Shown in pieces: positions 1 to 8,873 of a stretch of DNA of 34,809 nucleotides. Source of the DNA: Bacteroidota bacterium (lineage in GTDB: Bacteria; Bacteroidota; Bacteroidia; Flavobacteriales; JADGDT01). The position numbers and the translations under genes were made by a program. The notes under the pieces are model-generated. The model was not told the DNA's origin, did no database searches, and was given only the letters and a program-made list of their open reading frames with translations. The DNA lies in the NCBI GenBank assembly GCA_039714315.1, contig JBDLJM010000017.1, positions 1 through 34,809 of the forward strand, written 5' to 3'. Position 1 is the first letter of the stretch. Every line of letters begins with the position of its first letter.

Positions 1-200
1 GAGGAAAGACAAAAGATGGAAGACAAAAGAGAAAAGATGAAAGACAAAGGATAAAAGAGAAAAGATACCTGCCTGCGTGACTCAGTCAGGCAGGAAAGAG
101 AAAAGATAAAAGAGGAAAGACAAAAGAGAAAAGATACCTGCCTGCGTGACTCAGTCAGGCAGGAAAGAGAAAAGATGAAAGATGAAAGATGGAAGGGGGC
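1..200. repeat. Purine-rich repeat block with two palindromic repeats
   Basis: Built almost only from variants of AAAGATAAAAGAGAAAAGA, interrupted by two identical 27-nt palindromic repeats at 68-94 and 137-163. Each has perfect 8-bp arms, CCTGCCTG and CAGGCAGG, around an 11-nt centre. The same module recurs at 22757, 22805, 32056 and 33935. No ORF is credible here, and the window starts inside this block. It may be a mobile or slippage-derived intergenic repeat; its function is unknown. Confidence 0.85.
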
Positions 201-320
201 ATGACTGTTTGAACAGTTATCTGTCTAAAAAAGAGCTGTTTTCCTGTCTTATTGACAGCCTGTGTCATGTTATTTGCCTCTATTTCTGACAATTTGTACT
301 TCAAATTAAAAACTTTTGGC

Positions 321-337
321 TTGGCACAGAACTTGAA
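321..337 (+). promoter_or_regulatory. Sigma-54-like promoter of dnaK
   Basis: TTGGCACAGAACTTGAA places GG (323-324) exactly 10 nt before G335, the -24/-12 geometry of RpoN promoters. The -12 dinucleotide is GA instead of the preferred GC. Predicted transcription start is near 347, giving a leader of about 40 nt before the dnaK ATG. The match is by eye and the imperfect -12 element lowers confidence. Confidence 0.45.
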
Positions 338-386
338 TATTAGGAATCGAGTTTAAAAACTGAATTAAAATTTAATATTATATAAA

Positions 387-2303
387 ATGAGTAAAATAAT
401 TGGAATTGACTTAGGTACTACCAACTCTTGTGTTTCTGTGATGGAAGGAAACGATCCGGTAGTAATCGCAAATGCTGAAGGAAAGAGAACTACGCCATCT
501 ATCGTAGCTTTTGTTGAAGGTGGGGAGAGAAAAGTTGGTGATCCTGCAAAACGTCAGGCTGTTACAAACCCACATAAAACTATTTATTCTATTAAACGTT
601 TTATGGGTGACAAGTTCTCGGAAGTTCCAAACGAAGTTTCAAGAGTTCCTTATAAAGTAGTTAAAGGAGATAACGACACACCACGTGTTGATATTGATGG
701 TCGTATGTATACTCCACAGGAGATTTCGGCAATGATTCTTCAGAAAATGAAGAAAACTGCTGAGGATTATTTAGGTCAGGAAGTTACAGAAGCTGTAGTT
801 ACGGTTCCTGCTTATTTCAATGACTCTCAGCGTCAGGCTACAAAAGAGGCCGGAGAGATTGCAGGGCTTAAAGTTCGTCGTATTATAAACGAACCAACTG
901 CTGCTGCATTGGCTTACGGATTAGATAAAGCACACGAAGATAAAAAGATCGCTGTTTATGATTTAGGTGGTGGTACATTTGATATTTCTATTCTTGAATT
1001 AGGAGATGGTGTATTTGAAGTGCTTTCTACAAACGGAGATACTCACTTAGGAGGAGATGATTTTGATGATCATATTATTGATTGGTTAGCTGATGAGTTT
1101 AACAGTGCTGAAGGTATTGATTTAAGACAAGATCCAATGGCTCACCAGCGTTTGAAAGAGGCTGCTGAAAAAGCTAAAATTGAGCTTTCTTCATCTACTC
1201 AGACTGAGATTAACCTGCCATACATTACGGCAACAGCATCAGGTCCAAAGCACCTTGTTAAAACTTTAACACGTGCTCAGTTCGAACAACTTACTCACGA
1301 TTTGGTTAAGCGTTCAATGGATCCATGTAAAGCAGCACTTAAGGATGCAGGTCTTTCTGCTTCTGATGTTGATGAGGTAATTTTAGTTGGTGGTTCTACA
1401 CGTATGCCAAAAATTCAGGAAGAAGTTGAGAAGTTCTTCGGAAAAGCTCCATCGAAAGGAGTAAACCCTGATGAGGTTGTAGCAATTGGTGCTGCAATTC
1501 AGGGAGGTGTACTTACTGGAGATGTTAAAGATGTATTGCTTCTTGATGTAACTCCACTTTCTTTAGGTATTGAAACAATGGGAGGTGTATTTACTAAATT
1601 GATCGATGCCAATACAACTATTCCAACTAAAAAGTCAGAGACATTCTCTACTGCAGCTGATAATCAACCATCTGTTGAGATTCACGTATTGCAGGGAGAG
1701 CGCCAGATGGCTTCAGGAAACAAGACTATTGGTCGTTTCCACTTAGATGGAATTCCACCATCGCCAAGAGGAGTACCTCAGATTGAAGTTACTTTCGATA
1801 TTGACGCAAATGGTATTATCCACGTTGTGGCAACAGATAAGGCAACAGGTAAGAAACAAGATATTCGTATAGAGGCTTCATCAGGGTTATCTGACGAAGA
1901 TATCCAAAAAATGAAAGCTGATGCTGAAGCTCACGCTGATGAAGATGCAAAAGCTAAGGAAAAAGCTGATAAACTGAATCAGGCTGATTCTACAGTTTTC
2001 CAAACTGAGAAAATGCTTAAAGAGAGTGGAGATAAACTTTCTGATGATCAGAAAAAGCCAATCGAAGATGCTTTGGCTGAGTTGAAAGCTGCTCACTCTG
2101 CACAGGATTTAGATGCTATTGATGCTTCTTTGGAAAAACTTCAAAAAGCTTCTGAAGCTCTTTATCAGGCTGCTGCACAGGCTCAACAGGAAGGTGGTGC
2201 TCAGCAACCGGGACCTGATGCAGGTGCAGGTGCAGGTGCAGGTGCTCAACAAGAAGGAGGAGCTGACGATGTTCAGGATGTAGACTTCGAAGAAGTTAAG
2301 TAA
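387..2303 (+). CDS. dnaK: Chaperone protein DnaK (Hsp70)
   Basis: Cytoplasmic ATP-dependent chaperone that binds exposed hydrophobic segments with DnaJ and GrpE as partners. The 638 residues are full length. The start [15 protein letters not shown] is the phosphate-1 motif of the actin-like ATPase; [13 protein letters not shown] (phosphate 2) and [11 protein letters not shown] (adenosine motif) follow. The substrate-binding domain begins after the linker [16 protein letters not shown]. The tail is a low-complexity Gly-Ala-Gln segment ending [11 protein letters not shown], as is usual in Bacteroidota. The Gly-Ala part is encoded by GCAGGT hexamers near 2220-2244, so its length may vary between strains. 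Neither grpE nor dnaJ is adjacent. A sigma-54-like promoter lies upstream and two terminators downstream, so it is probably monocistronic. Confidence 0.98.
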   Translation: MSKIIGIDLGTTNSCVSVMEGNDPVVIANAEGKRTTPSIVAFVEGGERKVGDPAKRQAVTNPHKTIYSIKRFMGDKFSEVPNEVSRVPYKVVKGDNDTPRVDIDGRMYTPQEISAMILQKMKKTAEDYLGQEVTEAVVTVPAYFNDSQRQATKEAGEIAGLKVRRIINEPTAAALAYGLDKAHEDKKIAVYDLGGGTFDISILELGDGVFEVLSTNGDTHLGGDDFDDHIIDWLADEFNSAEGIDLRQDPMAHQRLKEAAEKAKIELSSSTQTEINLPYITATASGPKHLVKTLTRAQFEQLTHDLVKRSMDPCKAALKDAGLSASDVDEVILVGGSTRMPKIQEEVEKFFGKAPSKGVNPDEVVAIGAAIQGGVLTGDVKDVLLLDVTPLSLGIETMGGVFTKLIDANTTIPTKKSETFSTAADNQPSVEIHVLQGERQMASGNKTIGRFHLDGIPPSPRGVPQIEVTFDIDANGIIHVVATDKATGKKQDIRIEASSGLSDEDIQKMKADAEAHADEDAKAKEKADKLNQADSTVFQTEKMLKESGDKLSDDQKKPIEDALAELKAAHSAQDLDAIDASLEKLQKASEALYQAAAQAQQEGGAQQPGPDAGAGAGAGAQQEGGADDVQDVDFEEVK

Positions 2304-2305
2304 TA

Positions 2306-2349
2306 ATTCATTCCGATGACTTTAAGTCATCGGATGAATAGATTTTTTT
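2306..2349 (+). terminator. First intrinsic terminator of dnaK
   Basis: Stem CCGATGAC (2313-2320) pairs with GTCATCGG (2326-2333), and the lower stem extends with a single bulge. A run of seven T follows at 2343-2349. It lies just after the dnaK stop codon. Confidence 0.8.
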
Positions 2350-2355
2350 ATATAG

Positions 2356-2389
2356 CGAGGGCTCCACTCAAAGTGGAGCCCTCGTTTTT
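2356..2389 (+). terminator. Second, strong intrinsic terminator of dnaK
   Basis: Perfect 13-bp GC-rich stem: CGAGGGCTCCACT (2356-2368) with its complement at 2372-2384, a 3-nt loop CAA, then TTTTT. In tandem with the preceding hairpin it should isolate the strongly expressed dnaK from radC. Confidence 0.9.
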
Positions 2390-2457
2390 GTTAGGAGTAT
2401 ATTTTTTATGTAAAAAAATCTTATCTTTAAGATAGCAACCAACTTATACCCAAAGTT

Positions 2458-3156
2458 ATGAGCAATTACCGTAATAACAGTTCAATAAAAAACTGGGCAG
2501 AAGATGACCGCCCGCGTGAAAAATTCATATTAAAAGGAAGAAGTGTCCTGTCGGATGCTGAGTTATTGGCTATTCAATTAGGAAGCGGAAGCAGATACGA
2601 ATCGGCTTTAGATCTGGCAAAGAGAATACTGGCAAGTGTGAGTGGAAGTTATACAAAGCTCGCAAGGTTGAGTGTTGAGGAACTAGTGAATTTCAACGGG
2701 GTAGGAGAGGCGAAGGCAATTAATATACTTTCGGCTCTTGAAATAGGCAGGAGACGAAAGTTTTCGGCTGATGAAGATAGTCTTATTATTAGCAGCAGTA
2801 AGAAGATCTTCGACCTTTTTAGTTATCAGTTACGGGATGTTGAACATGAGGAGTTTTGGTGTTTGTTTTTGAGTAACAGTAATAAGATTTTGCGAAAGGA
2901 GAACATAAGTAAGGGTGGCTTGACATCAACAGTTGTAGATGTCAGGTTAATTTTGAAGAGAGCGGTATTACTTTCGGCAACTTCGATGATATTAGTACAC
3001 AATCACCCTTCGGGAAGTATTAAGCCCTCACAGGCAGATATCAGCTTAACAAAAAAAATTAAAGAAGCTTCTGATATTTTGGATATTAGTTTGCTGGATC
3101 ATTTAATTATGGGAGATGATAAATATTTTAGTTTCGCCGATGAAAATATGTTGTAA
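2458..3156 (+). CDS. radC: RadC/JAB-domain protein
   Basis: A 232-residue member of the RadC (UPF0758) family, close to the usual length. The N-terminal part carries a helix-hairpin-helix (FNGVGEAKAINILSALEIGRR, about residues 79-99). The C-terminal MPN/JAB domain has the zinc motif HNHPSG (H181, H183) with D194 in SQADISLTKK. JAB proteins are metallo-isopeptidase-like, but RadC's own role is unsettled; the old link to recombinational repair has been questioned. It stands alone between the dnaK terminators and a convergent operon. A TATCTTTA element upstream (around 2419) resembles a -7 box. Confidence 0.95.
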   Translation: MSNYRNNSSIKNWAEDDRPREKFILKGRSVLSDAELLAIQLGSGSRYESALDLAKRILASVSGSYTKLARLSVEELVNFNGVGEAKAINILSALEIGRRRKFSADEDSLIISSSKKIFDLFSYQLRDVEHEEFWCLFLSNSNKILRKENISKGGLTSTVVDVRLILKRAVLLSATSMILVHNHPSGSIKPSQADISLTKKIKEASDILDISLLDHLIMGDDKYFSFADENML

Positions 3157-3181
3157 GTGAAAATTGAAATTTAATAAACAA

Positions 3182-3260
3182 AGGGTTCAACTTAAAAGAA
3201 AGTTAAACCCTGATATTTTAAACTTATGCACTTTATAGGATAGTTTTCCTATAAAGTTTT
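3182..3260. terminator. Two hairpins between convergent radC and the export operon
   Basis: Hairpin 1: AGGGTTCAACTT (3182-3193) pairs with 3200-3211 with one mismatch. Hairpin 2: ACTTTATAGGA (3230-3240) pairs perfectly with 3247-3257, 6-nt loop, followed by T residues on the plus strand. Both genes end here, so the pair probably terminates from either side. Confidence 0.65.
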
Positions 3261-3264
3261 GTTA

Positions 3265-4218
3265 TTAATGCTCTCCAAATAAATAATTCAACCAACTTTT
3301 GGTTCTTAATAAAACTTTCCTCATTATTTTAACCGGCTCCATATATTCGGAATATATAGCCATTTGGGCTTTTGCACCACCGGGAATAAAGTATTCGGAA
3401 GTGTCATCAGTAAGTTCAATTACGTATGGTATAGATCCCTGAATATGAATTGCCTGAGTATCGAAGTTATTAAGAGTACCAAATGCCTGTAACTCACCCT
3501 GAGAAATCACCTCACCGATTCTAACAACCTCACCTGTAAATACTCTTCCGGGAATAGCATCAAAAATGACTTCGGCTTCATCTCCAATTTTTAGCCTTTG
3601 AGCCGGATTTTGTGGAAAGGCTCCAACAACAAATCTTTCATTATGTGCAAACGACATTAATGGCCGTAAAGGAAACTCTACCGAACGCATACCGGGACGT
3701 ACCCTAATTTGAGATACCAGTCCGTCTGTAGGCGCTTTTATTACGCATTGACTTACTTTCCAAAGAGCTTCTTCAAGTTGTGCATTTAGTTGTCTTATTT
3801 CTGCAGAGTAAAGATCTACATCGTAAGCACTACCCGCTTTTGCTCTTAATAAACGTTTCGATTGTTGCAGGCGTGTGTTTGCCAGGCTTAACCGTGCTTT
3901 TAAATCTTTTACTTTGGTTGCAAAAACTGTGGAGTCGAGAGTATAAAGTGTATCTCCTTTTTTTACATAAGATTGTTCTTTAACTTTTACATCTGTTACC
4001 TGGCTTGTTACGTTCGAAATTATTGGAGTCGTCACAAAGTAAACACGTGCATTAGAAGTATAGGGGTGATTGTAATTCATCATGACAACCATTGATCCTA
4101 ACATAGCGAATCCGCCCAAAATTGCAGTTGTAACCGTCCATTTGTTGACACTTACTTTAAAGACCTTGAAAATCAACCAAACAATTCCACTATATGTTAA
4201 TAAAATAATCGTTTCCAT
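3265..4218 (-). CDS. YiaV-type HlyD-family membrane fusion protein
   Basis: Inner-membrane-anchored periplasmic adaptor of the HlyD/EmrA superfamily, 317 residues. Two hydrophobic segments at the N terminus (about 1-18 and 29-48) are followed by a biotinyl-lipoyl-like half (VTDVKVKEQSYVKKGDTLYTLD), a short alpha-hairpin (about 108-160), the second lipoyl half (VIKAPTDGLVSQIRVRPGMRS) and a beta-barrel. The N-terminal pattern around MNYNHPYT and the C terminus RKVLLRTKSWLNYLFGEH resemble Escherichia coli YiaV as I remember it, but the coiled-coil hairpin is shorter. It is last in a three-gene operon after a DUF3302 gene and a TolC-family gene. No ABC, MFS or RND pump is encoded nearby. Confidence 0.88.
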   Translation of the reverse strand: METIILLTYSGIVWLIFKVFKVSVNKWTVTTAILGGFAMLGSMVVMMNYNHPYTSNARVYFVTTPIISNVTSQVTDVKVKEQSYVKKGDTLYTLDSTVFATKVKDLKARLSLANTRLQQSKRLLRAKAGSAYDVDLYSAEIRQLNAQLEEALWKVSQCVIKAPTDGLVSQIRVRPGMRSVEFPLRPLMSFAHNERFVVGAFPQNPAQRLKIGDEAEVIFDAIPGRVFTGEVVRIGEVISQGELQAFGTLNNFDTQAIHIQGSIPYVIELTDDTSEYFIPGGAKAQMAIYSEYMEPVKIMRKVLLRTKSWLNYLFGEH

Positions 4219-4224
4219 TCTTTT

Positions 4225-4593
4225 CTATTTATCAGTTGATTTAATTTGTGCGGCCAGAGATTTCATTTCTTTTTTTAGGATAGCTACTTCCTGAGTCAAC
4301 TCCTCGATTTCCCCCCTCTTGTCTTTTATTTCTTCTATATCTGCATCTTCATCCGAATCACTATAGTCATTGGCATCCGGTGTAAATAAATATGCCCATA
4401 TCCAGAGTAAGGGCCAAATGGCATGCATAAAGATCAGACTTATCCAACCGGCCATATGAATGGCTTCGAGGTGTGGATGTTTTCGTTTTTTTGCAATGTT
4501 GTAAGGTATATCATGAATATAAATTATCAAATATACTCCACCTATAAACAGGAAAATTAATATGCCTAAGGCAAAACCGTTTAATACATCCAT
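4225..4593 (-). CDS. DUF3302 (YiaW-type) inner-membrane protein
   Basis: 122 residues with two predicted membrane helices (about 5-28 and 46-70) and a charged C-terminal coiled coil (about 90-120, rich in Glu and Lys). The motifs HDIPYNIAKKRKHPHLEAIH and GWISLIFMHAIWPLLWIWA match the YiaW/DUF3302 family. In enterobacteria yiaW sits beside yiaV, and the same pairing here supports both calls. The gap to the downstream adaptor gene is only 6 nt. The molecular role is unknown; co-occurrence suggests an accessory membrane component of the export complex. Confidence 0.85.
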   Translation of the reverse strand: MDVLNGFALGILIFLFIGGVYLIIYIHDIPYNIAKKRKHPHLEAIHMAGWISLIFMHAIWPLLWIWAYLFTPDANDYSDSDEDADIEEIKDKRGEIEELTQEVAILKKEMKSLAAQIKSTDK

Positions 4594-4616
4594 CTTATTA
4601 ATAATTTATTTAAAAG

Positions 4617-5993
4617 TTAATATTCTGTTATATCACCGCCAAGAGCTAAATAAAGTTTAACTCTTTGTTTGTATATGTCCTGAGTGTTTTTAATTAAATC
4701 AAATTCAGCAACGAGTAGTCTTGATTGTAGGTAAAGAGTGTTTATTATATCAATTTTACCTTCTTCAAATTGAGTGACAACAACATCGTAAGCATTCCTG
4801 GATTCTTCGACATATTTTTCGGTATATTTTCTTCGTTCGAATAAGATATATTCTGAATCCATAGAGCTTTCAACCTCTTTCAGTGCATTTATTATACTTA
4901 ATCCATAGAGAGATACACTTGCCTTTTGGGTTGCAGTTGCTTTTCTGATATTTGCTTCTATTAAACCTCCGTTTAGTATTGGCCCAAGCAATGATGCTCC
5001 TGTTCCAAGTACCAGGGTGCTTGCACTTGAAATACCCGGAGTTGCAGTAAGAACCAAATTGGGGTATTTAGCAAGTTTTGCCTGTTCGGTCATATAGAAG
5101 GCACTTCTTACTTGTGATTCGTTCATTAGTATATCAGGGCGCCGCCTTATTAAGCTAATTGGATCGCTGATCGATTTTATCGGAATTAAGTCGTTGCTAA
5201 GCCAGTTTATATCCAAATTTCCCTCCGGATAGCGACCTAAAATTGCTTCCAGTTCTCGAGTTTGAATCTGTAGTGAATTTTTTAATTCCTCAATGATTGA
5301 CTTTATGGAGTTGTATTGAGCTTCAGCCAGATATACATCTTTTATATCGCTGATACCCACATCCTGTTTTACTTTTAGAATTTCTACTAAATTATGATTT
5401 AGTTTTATGTAGTCATTTCCAACCTTAATAGCCTTTTTTGTAGTAGATATATCGAAATAGAGGTTACATATATTTCCTGCAATAGATTGTCTGGTGTAGC
5501 TATAGTTTTTTATCTGGGCAATAACGGCTTCATTTGCAGCTAAAACACCTGCTTTTATCCGTCCCCATAAATCTGCTTCCCAACGAATTGGTGCATATAG
5601 CCCCACGTTGTATTGGCTATCTCCATTTACGACAGTAGATCCTGTATACGCAACATTGTAATCGATAAATAGACTTCTTCCTGCTTTTGCTATATCTACG
5701 TTAGCTGATTTGATATCAATATTTGCCAGTTGATATCTTATAGAGGGATTAACAGTATCTAATGCTTCATTTATGAGAGAATTTAGAATAGTGTCGTTAA
5801 AAACTTTGTACCAATCTTCTTTTACATCAGTTGTATCTTTTTTTACGGCAGTCCATTCTGTTGGAATTTCAAAATCAGTAGGTAAACTTTCTTCTGCTAA
5901 ATCCTGAGTGGCCGGTGGGTCTTTATACATCACACAGTTTGAAAGAGATATAAGAGCTAAACCAACAAATAATTTAATGATGTATTTTTTCAT
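4617..5993 (-). CDS. TolC-family outer-membrane efflux lipoprotein (NodT/CusC type)
   Basis: 458-residue outer-membrane channel protein. The signal peptide ends in a lipobox, LSNC with C20 as the lipidated residue. Two repeats of the outer membrane efflux protein family follow, with motifs such as RWEADLWGRIKAGVLAANEA (about 138-157) and SLIRRRPDILMNESQVRSAF in the second half, typical of NodT-family channels. It is the first gene of the operon and would supply the outer-membrane duct for the adaptor encoded downstream. A promoter candidate with a TATATTTG -7 box lies 62-69 nt upstream of the start codon. Confidence 0.93.
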   Translation of the reverse strand: MKKYIIKLFVGLALISLSNCVMYKDPPATQDLAEESLPTDFEIPTEWTAVKKDTTDVKEDWYKVFNDTILNSLINEALDTVNPSIRYQLANIDIKSANVDIAKAGRSLFIDYNVAYTGSTVVNGDSQYNVGLYAPIRWEADLWGRIKAGVLAANEAVIAQIKNYSYTRQSIAGNICNLYFDISTTKKAIKVGNDYIKLNHNLVEILKVKQDVGISDIKDVYLAEAQYNSIKSIIEELKNSLQIQTRELEAILGRYPEGNLDINWLSNDLIPIKSISDPISLIRRRPDILMNESQVRSAFYMTEQAKLAKYPNLVLTATPGISSASTLVLGTGASLLGPILNGGLIEANIRKATATQKASVSLYGLSIINALKEVESSMDSEYILFERRKYTEKYVEESRNAYDVVVTQFEEGKIDIINTLYLQSRLLVAEFDLIKNTQDIYKQRVKLYLALGGDITEY

Positions 5994-6054
5994 TCCATTT
6001 GATTGTTTAAAAGATACTTTAAAAAGAAAAATGTTAAAACTAACGGCCTCCTAA

Positions 6055-6086
6055 CAAATATAACGATATTTTAAAATTCCGACAAG
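6055..6086 (-). promoter_or_regulatory. Bacteroidota-type promoter of the export operon
   Basis: On the minus strand a TATATTTG box (6062-6055) fits the TAnnTTTG -7 consensus, and CTTG (6086-6083) sits 20 nt upstream where the -33 TTTG is expected. The predicted start near 6048 gives a leader of about 55 nt. The rest of the 300-nt gap (5994-6293) shows no gene. Confidence 0.5.
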
Positions 6087-6293
6087 GAATATTCTTTCTA
6101 TTGACTTTATAACTATCAGATTGTCAGTATTTTGAAGTTAAAGGGTTAGAGGTGTACTTAGTTGGGGTTAGGTTATTGATTATGGGAAAAGACACGAAAA
6201 ATATAAAACATATAAGGTAATACGAATCATTCTGCCAATCAATTCATATATTTATCATGAATTTCCAAAGTCATTAATTTTGTCATATAAGCA

Positions 6294-7604
6294 ATGCTAT
6301 TAATCTATACCCATAAGATCACTCCAAGAATAAGATATATATTCAAACAAATTTTTCAAGGTTTTTTAGATGTAGAAGTTGGTTTTACATCAGGGGTAGA
6401 TGAGTTTATAGCTCATAAAGGTGCTAAGATTTCGTATTCTCGAAAACCATTGGGGAATGAGTTGTTTTTCCAGAGTCATAAAATATTATTTGACCAGGGA
6501 TTAAATGATATGGATATAGTTGTGACAAAATGGGATGATGTTCCGATATTTTTTCAGGTTGGAGAAAAATCAGCAATGCCTTTTGATATTTTTGGAGCGA
6601 GTTTTTATTTGTTAACCAGATTCGAAGAATATTTGCCACATATCCGCGATAATCATAACAGGTTTTCTTCTGTAGAAAGTGTTGCTTATAAAAATGGATT
6701 TATTAAAACCCCTGTTGTTGACATATGGGTAAATCGCTTATATGAAATTCTGGCAGAGAGGTTTGACTTAAAGGAAGGTAATACCAAAAAATTCAGGTTT
6801 GAATCAACAATTGATGTTGGACAGGCATATAAGTACAAAATGAAAGGTTTGATTAGGGGAGTTTCAAGCACCTTAGCAGATCTGTCATTACTTAGATTTA
6901 CGAAATTATATGATAGGGCTTTAAGTGTAGCCAATTTACGGAAAGATCCATTCGATAGTTTTAGCTTCCTTATAAGGTTACAGAAGAAATATAAAATGAG
7001 GATGAGGTATTTCTTCTTACTCGCAAATTATACAAGGTACGACAGGAATATTTCATATCACAGGGCTGATTTCAGGTCATTAATTAAATCGGTAGGAGAT
7101 AGGGCATATATTGGTTTTCATCCAAGTTATTATTCAAATATTGAACCTAAAAAATTTAAGATAGAGAAAGAGAGGTTAGAGGATATTATAAATTATAAAG
7201 CAAATGGGTCCAGACAACATTATATTAAGCTTCAGTTGCCCGAAACTTACCGGAATTTATTAGACAACGAGATCAATAATGATTATTCCATGGGCTTTGC
7301 TGATAATATTGGTTTTAGGGCATCAACATCTGAATCGTTCTATTTTTATGATTTGGATTTGGAGCTTCAAACCCCGTTAAAGGTCCACCCTTATGCTGTT
7401 AGTGATTATGCAATGAAGAATGAGCTTAAACTTTCGAAAGAGGAGGCAATAAATGAAATTTCCAGGATTATAGCTTTTGCCAAAATAACAAATGGCAAGT
7501 TTGTCAGTCTGTTTCACAATGACAGTTTAGGCAGGGATGAAGAATGGGAAGGTTGGCGAAATGTGTATTCCGAAATGGTTAAACTGGCGATGTCGGATAA
7601 TTAG
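6294..7604 (+). CDS. Polysaccharide deacetylase-like protein with DUF7033-type N terminus
   Basis: 436 residues resembling a Bacteroidota family annotated as polysaccharide deacetylase. The N-terminal part includes the characteristic FDIFGASFYLLTRFEEYLPH (98-117). The C-terminal part looks like a NodB-type barrel, with TIDVGQAYKYK at 172-182, YIGFHPSYYSN, and GFRASTSESF near the end. The family usually has Asp-Val-Asp at the first metal motif as I recall it; here D174 is followed by Gly176, so metal-dependent hydrolysis is uncertain. No signal peptide or membrane segment is seen. A TAATTTTG -7-like box at 6275-6282 would give a very short leader. Its last 4 nt overlap the convergent ATPase gene. 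Confidence 0.75.
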   Translation: MLLIYTHKITPRIRYIFKQIFQGFLDVEVGFTSGVDEFIAHKGAKISYSRKPLGNELFFQSHKILFDQGLNDMDIVVTKWDDVPIFFQVGEKSAMPFDIFGASFYLLTRFEEYLPHIRDNHNRFSSVESVAYKNGFIKTPVVDIWVNRLYEILAERFDLKEGNTKKFRFESTIDVGQAYKYKMKGLIRGVSSTLADLSLLRFTKLYDRALSVANLRKDPFDSFSFLIRLQKKYKMRMRYFFLLANYTRYDRNISYHRADFRSLIKSVGDRAYIGFHPSYYSNIEPKKFKIEKERLEDIINYKANGSRQHYIKLQLPETYRNLLDNEINNDYSMGFADNIGFRASTSESFYFYDLDLELQTPLKVHPYAVSDYAMKNELKLSKEEAINEISRIIAFAKITNGKFVSLFHNDSLGRDEEWEGWRNVYSEMVKLAMSDN

Positions 7605-8149
7605 GATTTTATATCCATATTATTTAATTCTGATTCTATTATTTCTTCAATCAAAAACTTTACTTCAGGATTTTGAATAGATATTCCATTTAGCTCATCT
7701 TTAATTTCCTGTGTTTTTATTGAGTAATATTTGTTTTCTTTTTTATATCCAAAATATATATTGATATCGGGATGAGATGAAAAGAGCATAGAAATTACCG
7801 ATGCTATATTTCCGAGAACGGGTCTGTCAATATGCGAAAGTTGAAATTGGGCTTTTACTACCGTACCTAAATTCAGTTTTGATTCTATTGAAAAACTGCC
7901 ATTGCAATTTTCGGCATTAGCTTTAAAAAGAGAGATACCTAATCCTACTTTTCTTGTTGTACGCGAACTTATGAAAGGATCGGTTACGGTCTTTAGCATT
8001 TCACTGTCCATACCACAACCATTGTCGGTAATTTTGATCGAGAGAAGGTCCTTATCAGTGTTTTCATCTATAGTAATTTCCAGGATGTCGGCATCTGCTC
8101 TTATCGAGTTCATCGCAATATCGAGAATATGTAGTGACAATTCTTTCAT
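7601..8149 (-). CDS. Small GHKL-type ATPase, hydrogenase-linked
   Basis: 182 residues: an isolated HATPase_c domain without dimerisation helices, phospho-acceptor His or sensor domain. The N box has N14 (LDIAMNSIRADA), G1 is DNGCGM (42-47) and G2 is VGLGISL (68-74). A C-terminal extension (about 110-182) is not recognised. It is last of six genes in the arm divergent from the hydrogenase operon and starts 2 nt after the PHP gene ends. Without a His-phosphotransfer domain it is more likely an ATP-dependent switch or protein kinase than a classical histidine kinase; its target is unknown. Confidence 0.82.
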   Translation of the reverse strand: MKELSLHILDIAMNSIRADADILEITIDENTDKDLLSIKITDNGCGMDSEMLKTVTDPFISSRTTRKVGLGISLFKANAENCNGSFSIESKLNLGTVVKAQFQLSHIDRPVLGNIASVISMLFSSHPDINIYFGYKKENKYYSIKTQEIKDELNGISIQNPEVKFLIEEIIESELNNMDIKS

Positions 8150-8151
8150 TT

Positions 8152-8859
8152 TTAAAGCATAGCCTTTTTTATGTTCTGGAAACTCAGAGTTTCTAATTCC
8201 AATTCTGTGTACCTTTTTCCGATATCACTTAAATAATGCGCATCGGATGATGATATGATAAATGTATCAGGTGGAATTTTGTATTTATTTTTGTGTTTGG
8301 AAAGATTTTCTTTATTGACAACTTCAATGGCATCATATTCTAAATCGTCAGGAATGAAACCCAGTTGTGAGCCAATACTGTTTCTGTGAGAGTCAATATG
8401 AGCGGGGATAAATATTCCTTTGAGCGATTTTACCTTTTCGCTTATCTCGAAAACACTTTGATCGATTGATTGTATCAGGAGTAGTTTTTCTTCCCCCATT
8501 ATATTTTCCCTTTCATCTACTATAAGTTGATTTCCAAAGAACTTAGGATTGTTTTCTTTCTTATTGATAAATTTATCAAGGTATTTCTGAAATTCTGAAA
8601 GCCTGTTCTCATCAGGGAAAAAGCAAAGACAATGTACTTCTTCCTTCGATGTTACTTCGGCACCCATCATTACAAAAATGTTGTTTTTACTCCCGATATC
8701 TCTACAAACTAATGCGTTTTTTGTGGAGTTATGATCGCTGATTCCTATAATGTCTAAACCCTTAACCAAAGCCTGATCAATTATCATTGGAGGGCTCATG
8801 TCAATATCTCCGCATGGAGAGAGGACTGTATGTATGTGTAGATCAGCTTTGAATTTCAT
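8152..8859 (-). CDS. PHP-domain metallophosphoesterase
   Basis: 235-residue PHP (polymerase and histidinol phosphatase) domain protein. Metal-ligand motifs are intact: ADLHIHTVLSPCG (H8, H10), SDHNS (D42, H43), GAEVT (E68), H76, PAHIDSH (H154) and SSDAHYL (D206, H208). The family hydrolyses phosphoester bonds using two or three metals, but the substrate cannot be read from sequence. It lies between the DRTGG and GHKL ATPase genes in the divergent arm of the hydrogenase island. PHP genes recur beside [FeFe]-hydrogenase operons of anaerobes; a nucleotide or phosphoprotein substrate in a signalling role is inference. Confidence 0.9.
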   Translation of the reverse strand: MKFKADLHIHTVLSPCGDIDMSPPMIIDQALVKGLDIIGISDHNSTKNALVCRDIGSKNNIFVMMGAEVTSKEEVHCLCFFPDENRLSEFQKYLDKFINKKENNPKFFGNQLIVDERENIMGEEKLLLIQSIDQSVFEISEKVKSLKGIFIPAHIDSHRNSIGSQLGFIPDDLEYDAIEVVNKENLSKHKNKYKIPPDTFIISSSDAHYLSDIGKRYTELELETLSFQNIKKAML

Positions 8860-8873
8860 AGTGTACTTAGTTT

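Noticed and set aside
68-163. CRISPR-like array from the spaced palindromes
   Set aside because: Only two copies here, spacing is filled by low-complexity purine sequence, copies elsewhere are inverted and isolated, and no cas gene is present.
1887-2096. 69-codon minus-strand ORF inside dnaK
   Set aside because: Lies fully within the well-supported dnaK frame; its Phe/Ser-rich translation is the usual antisense pattern of Lys/Glu codons.
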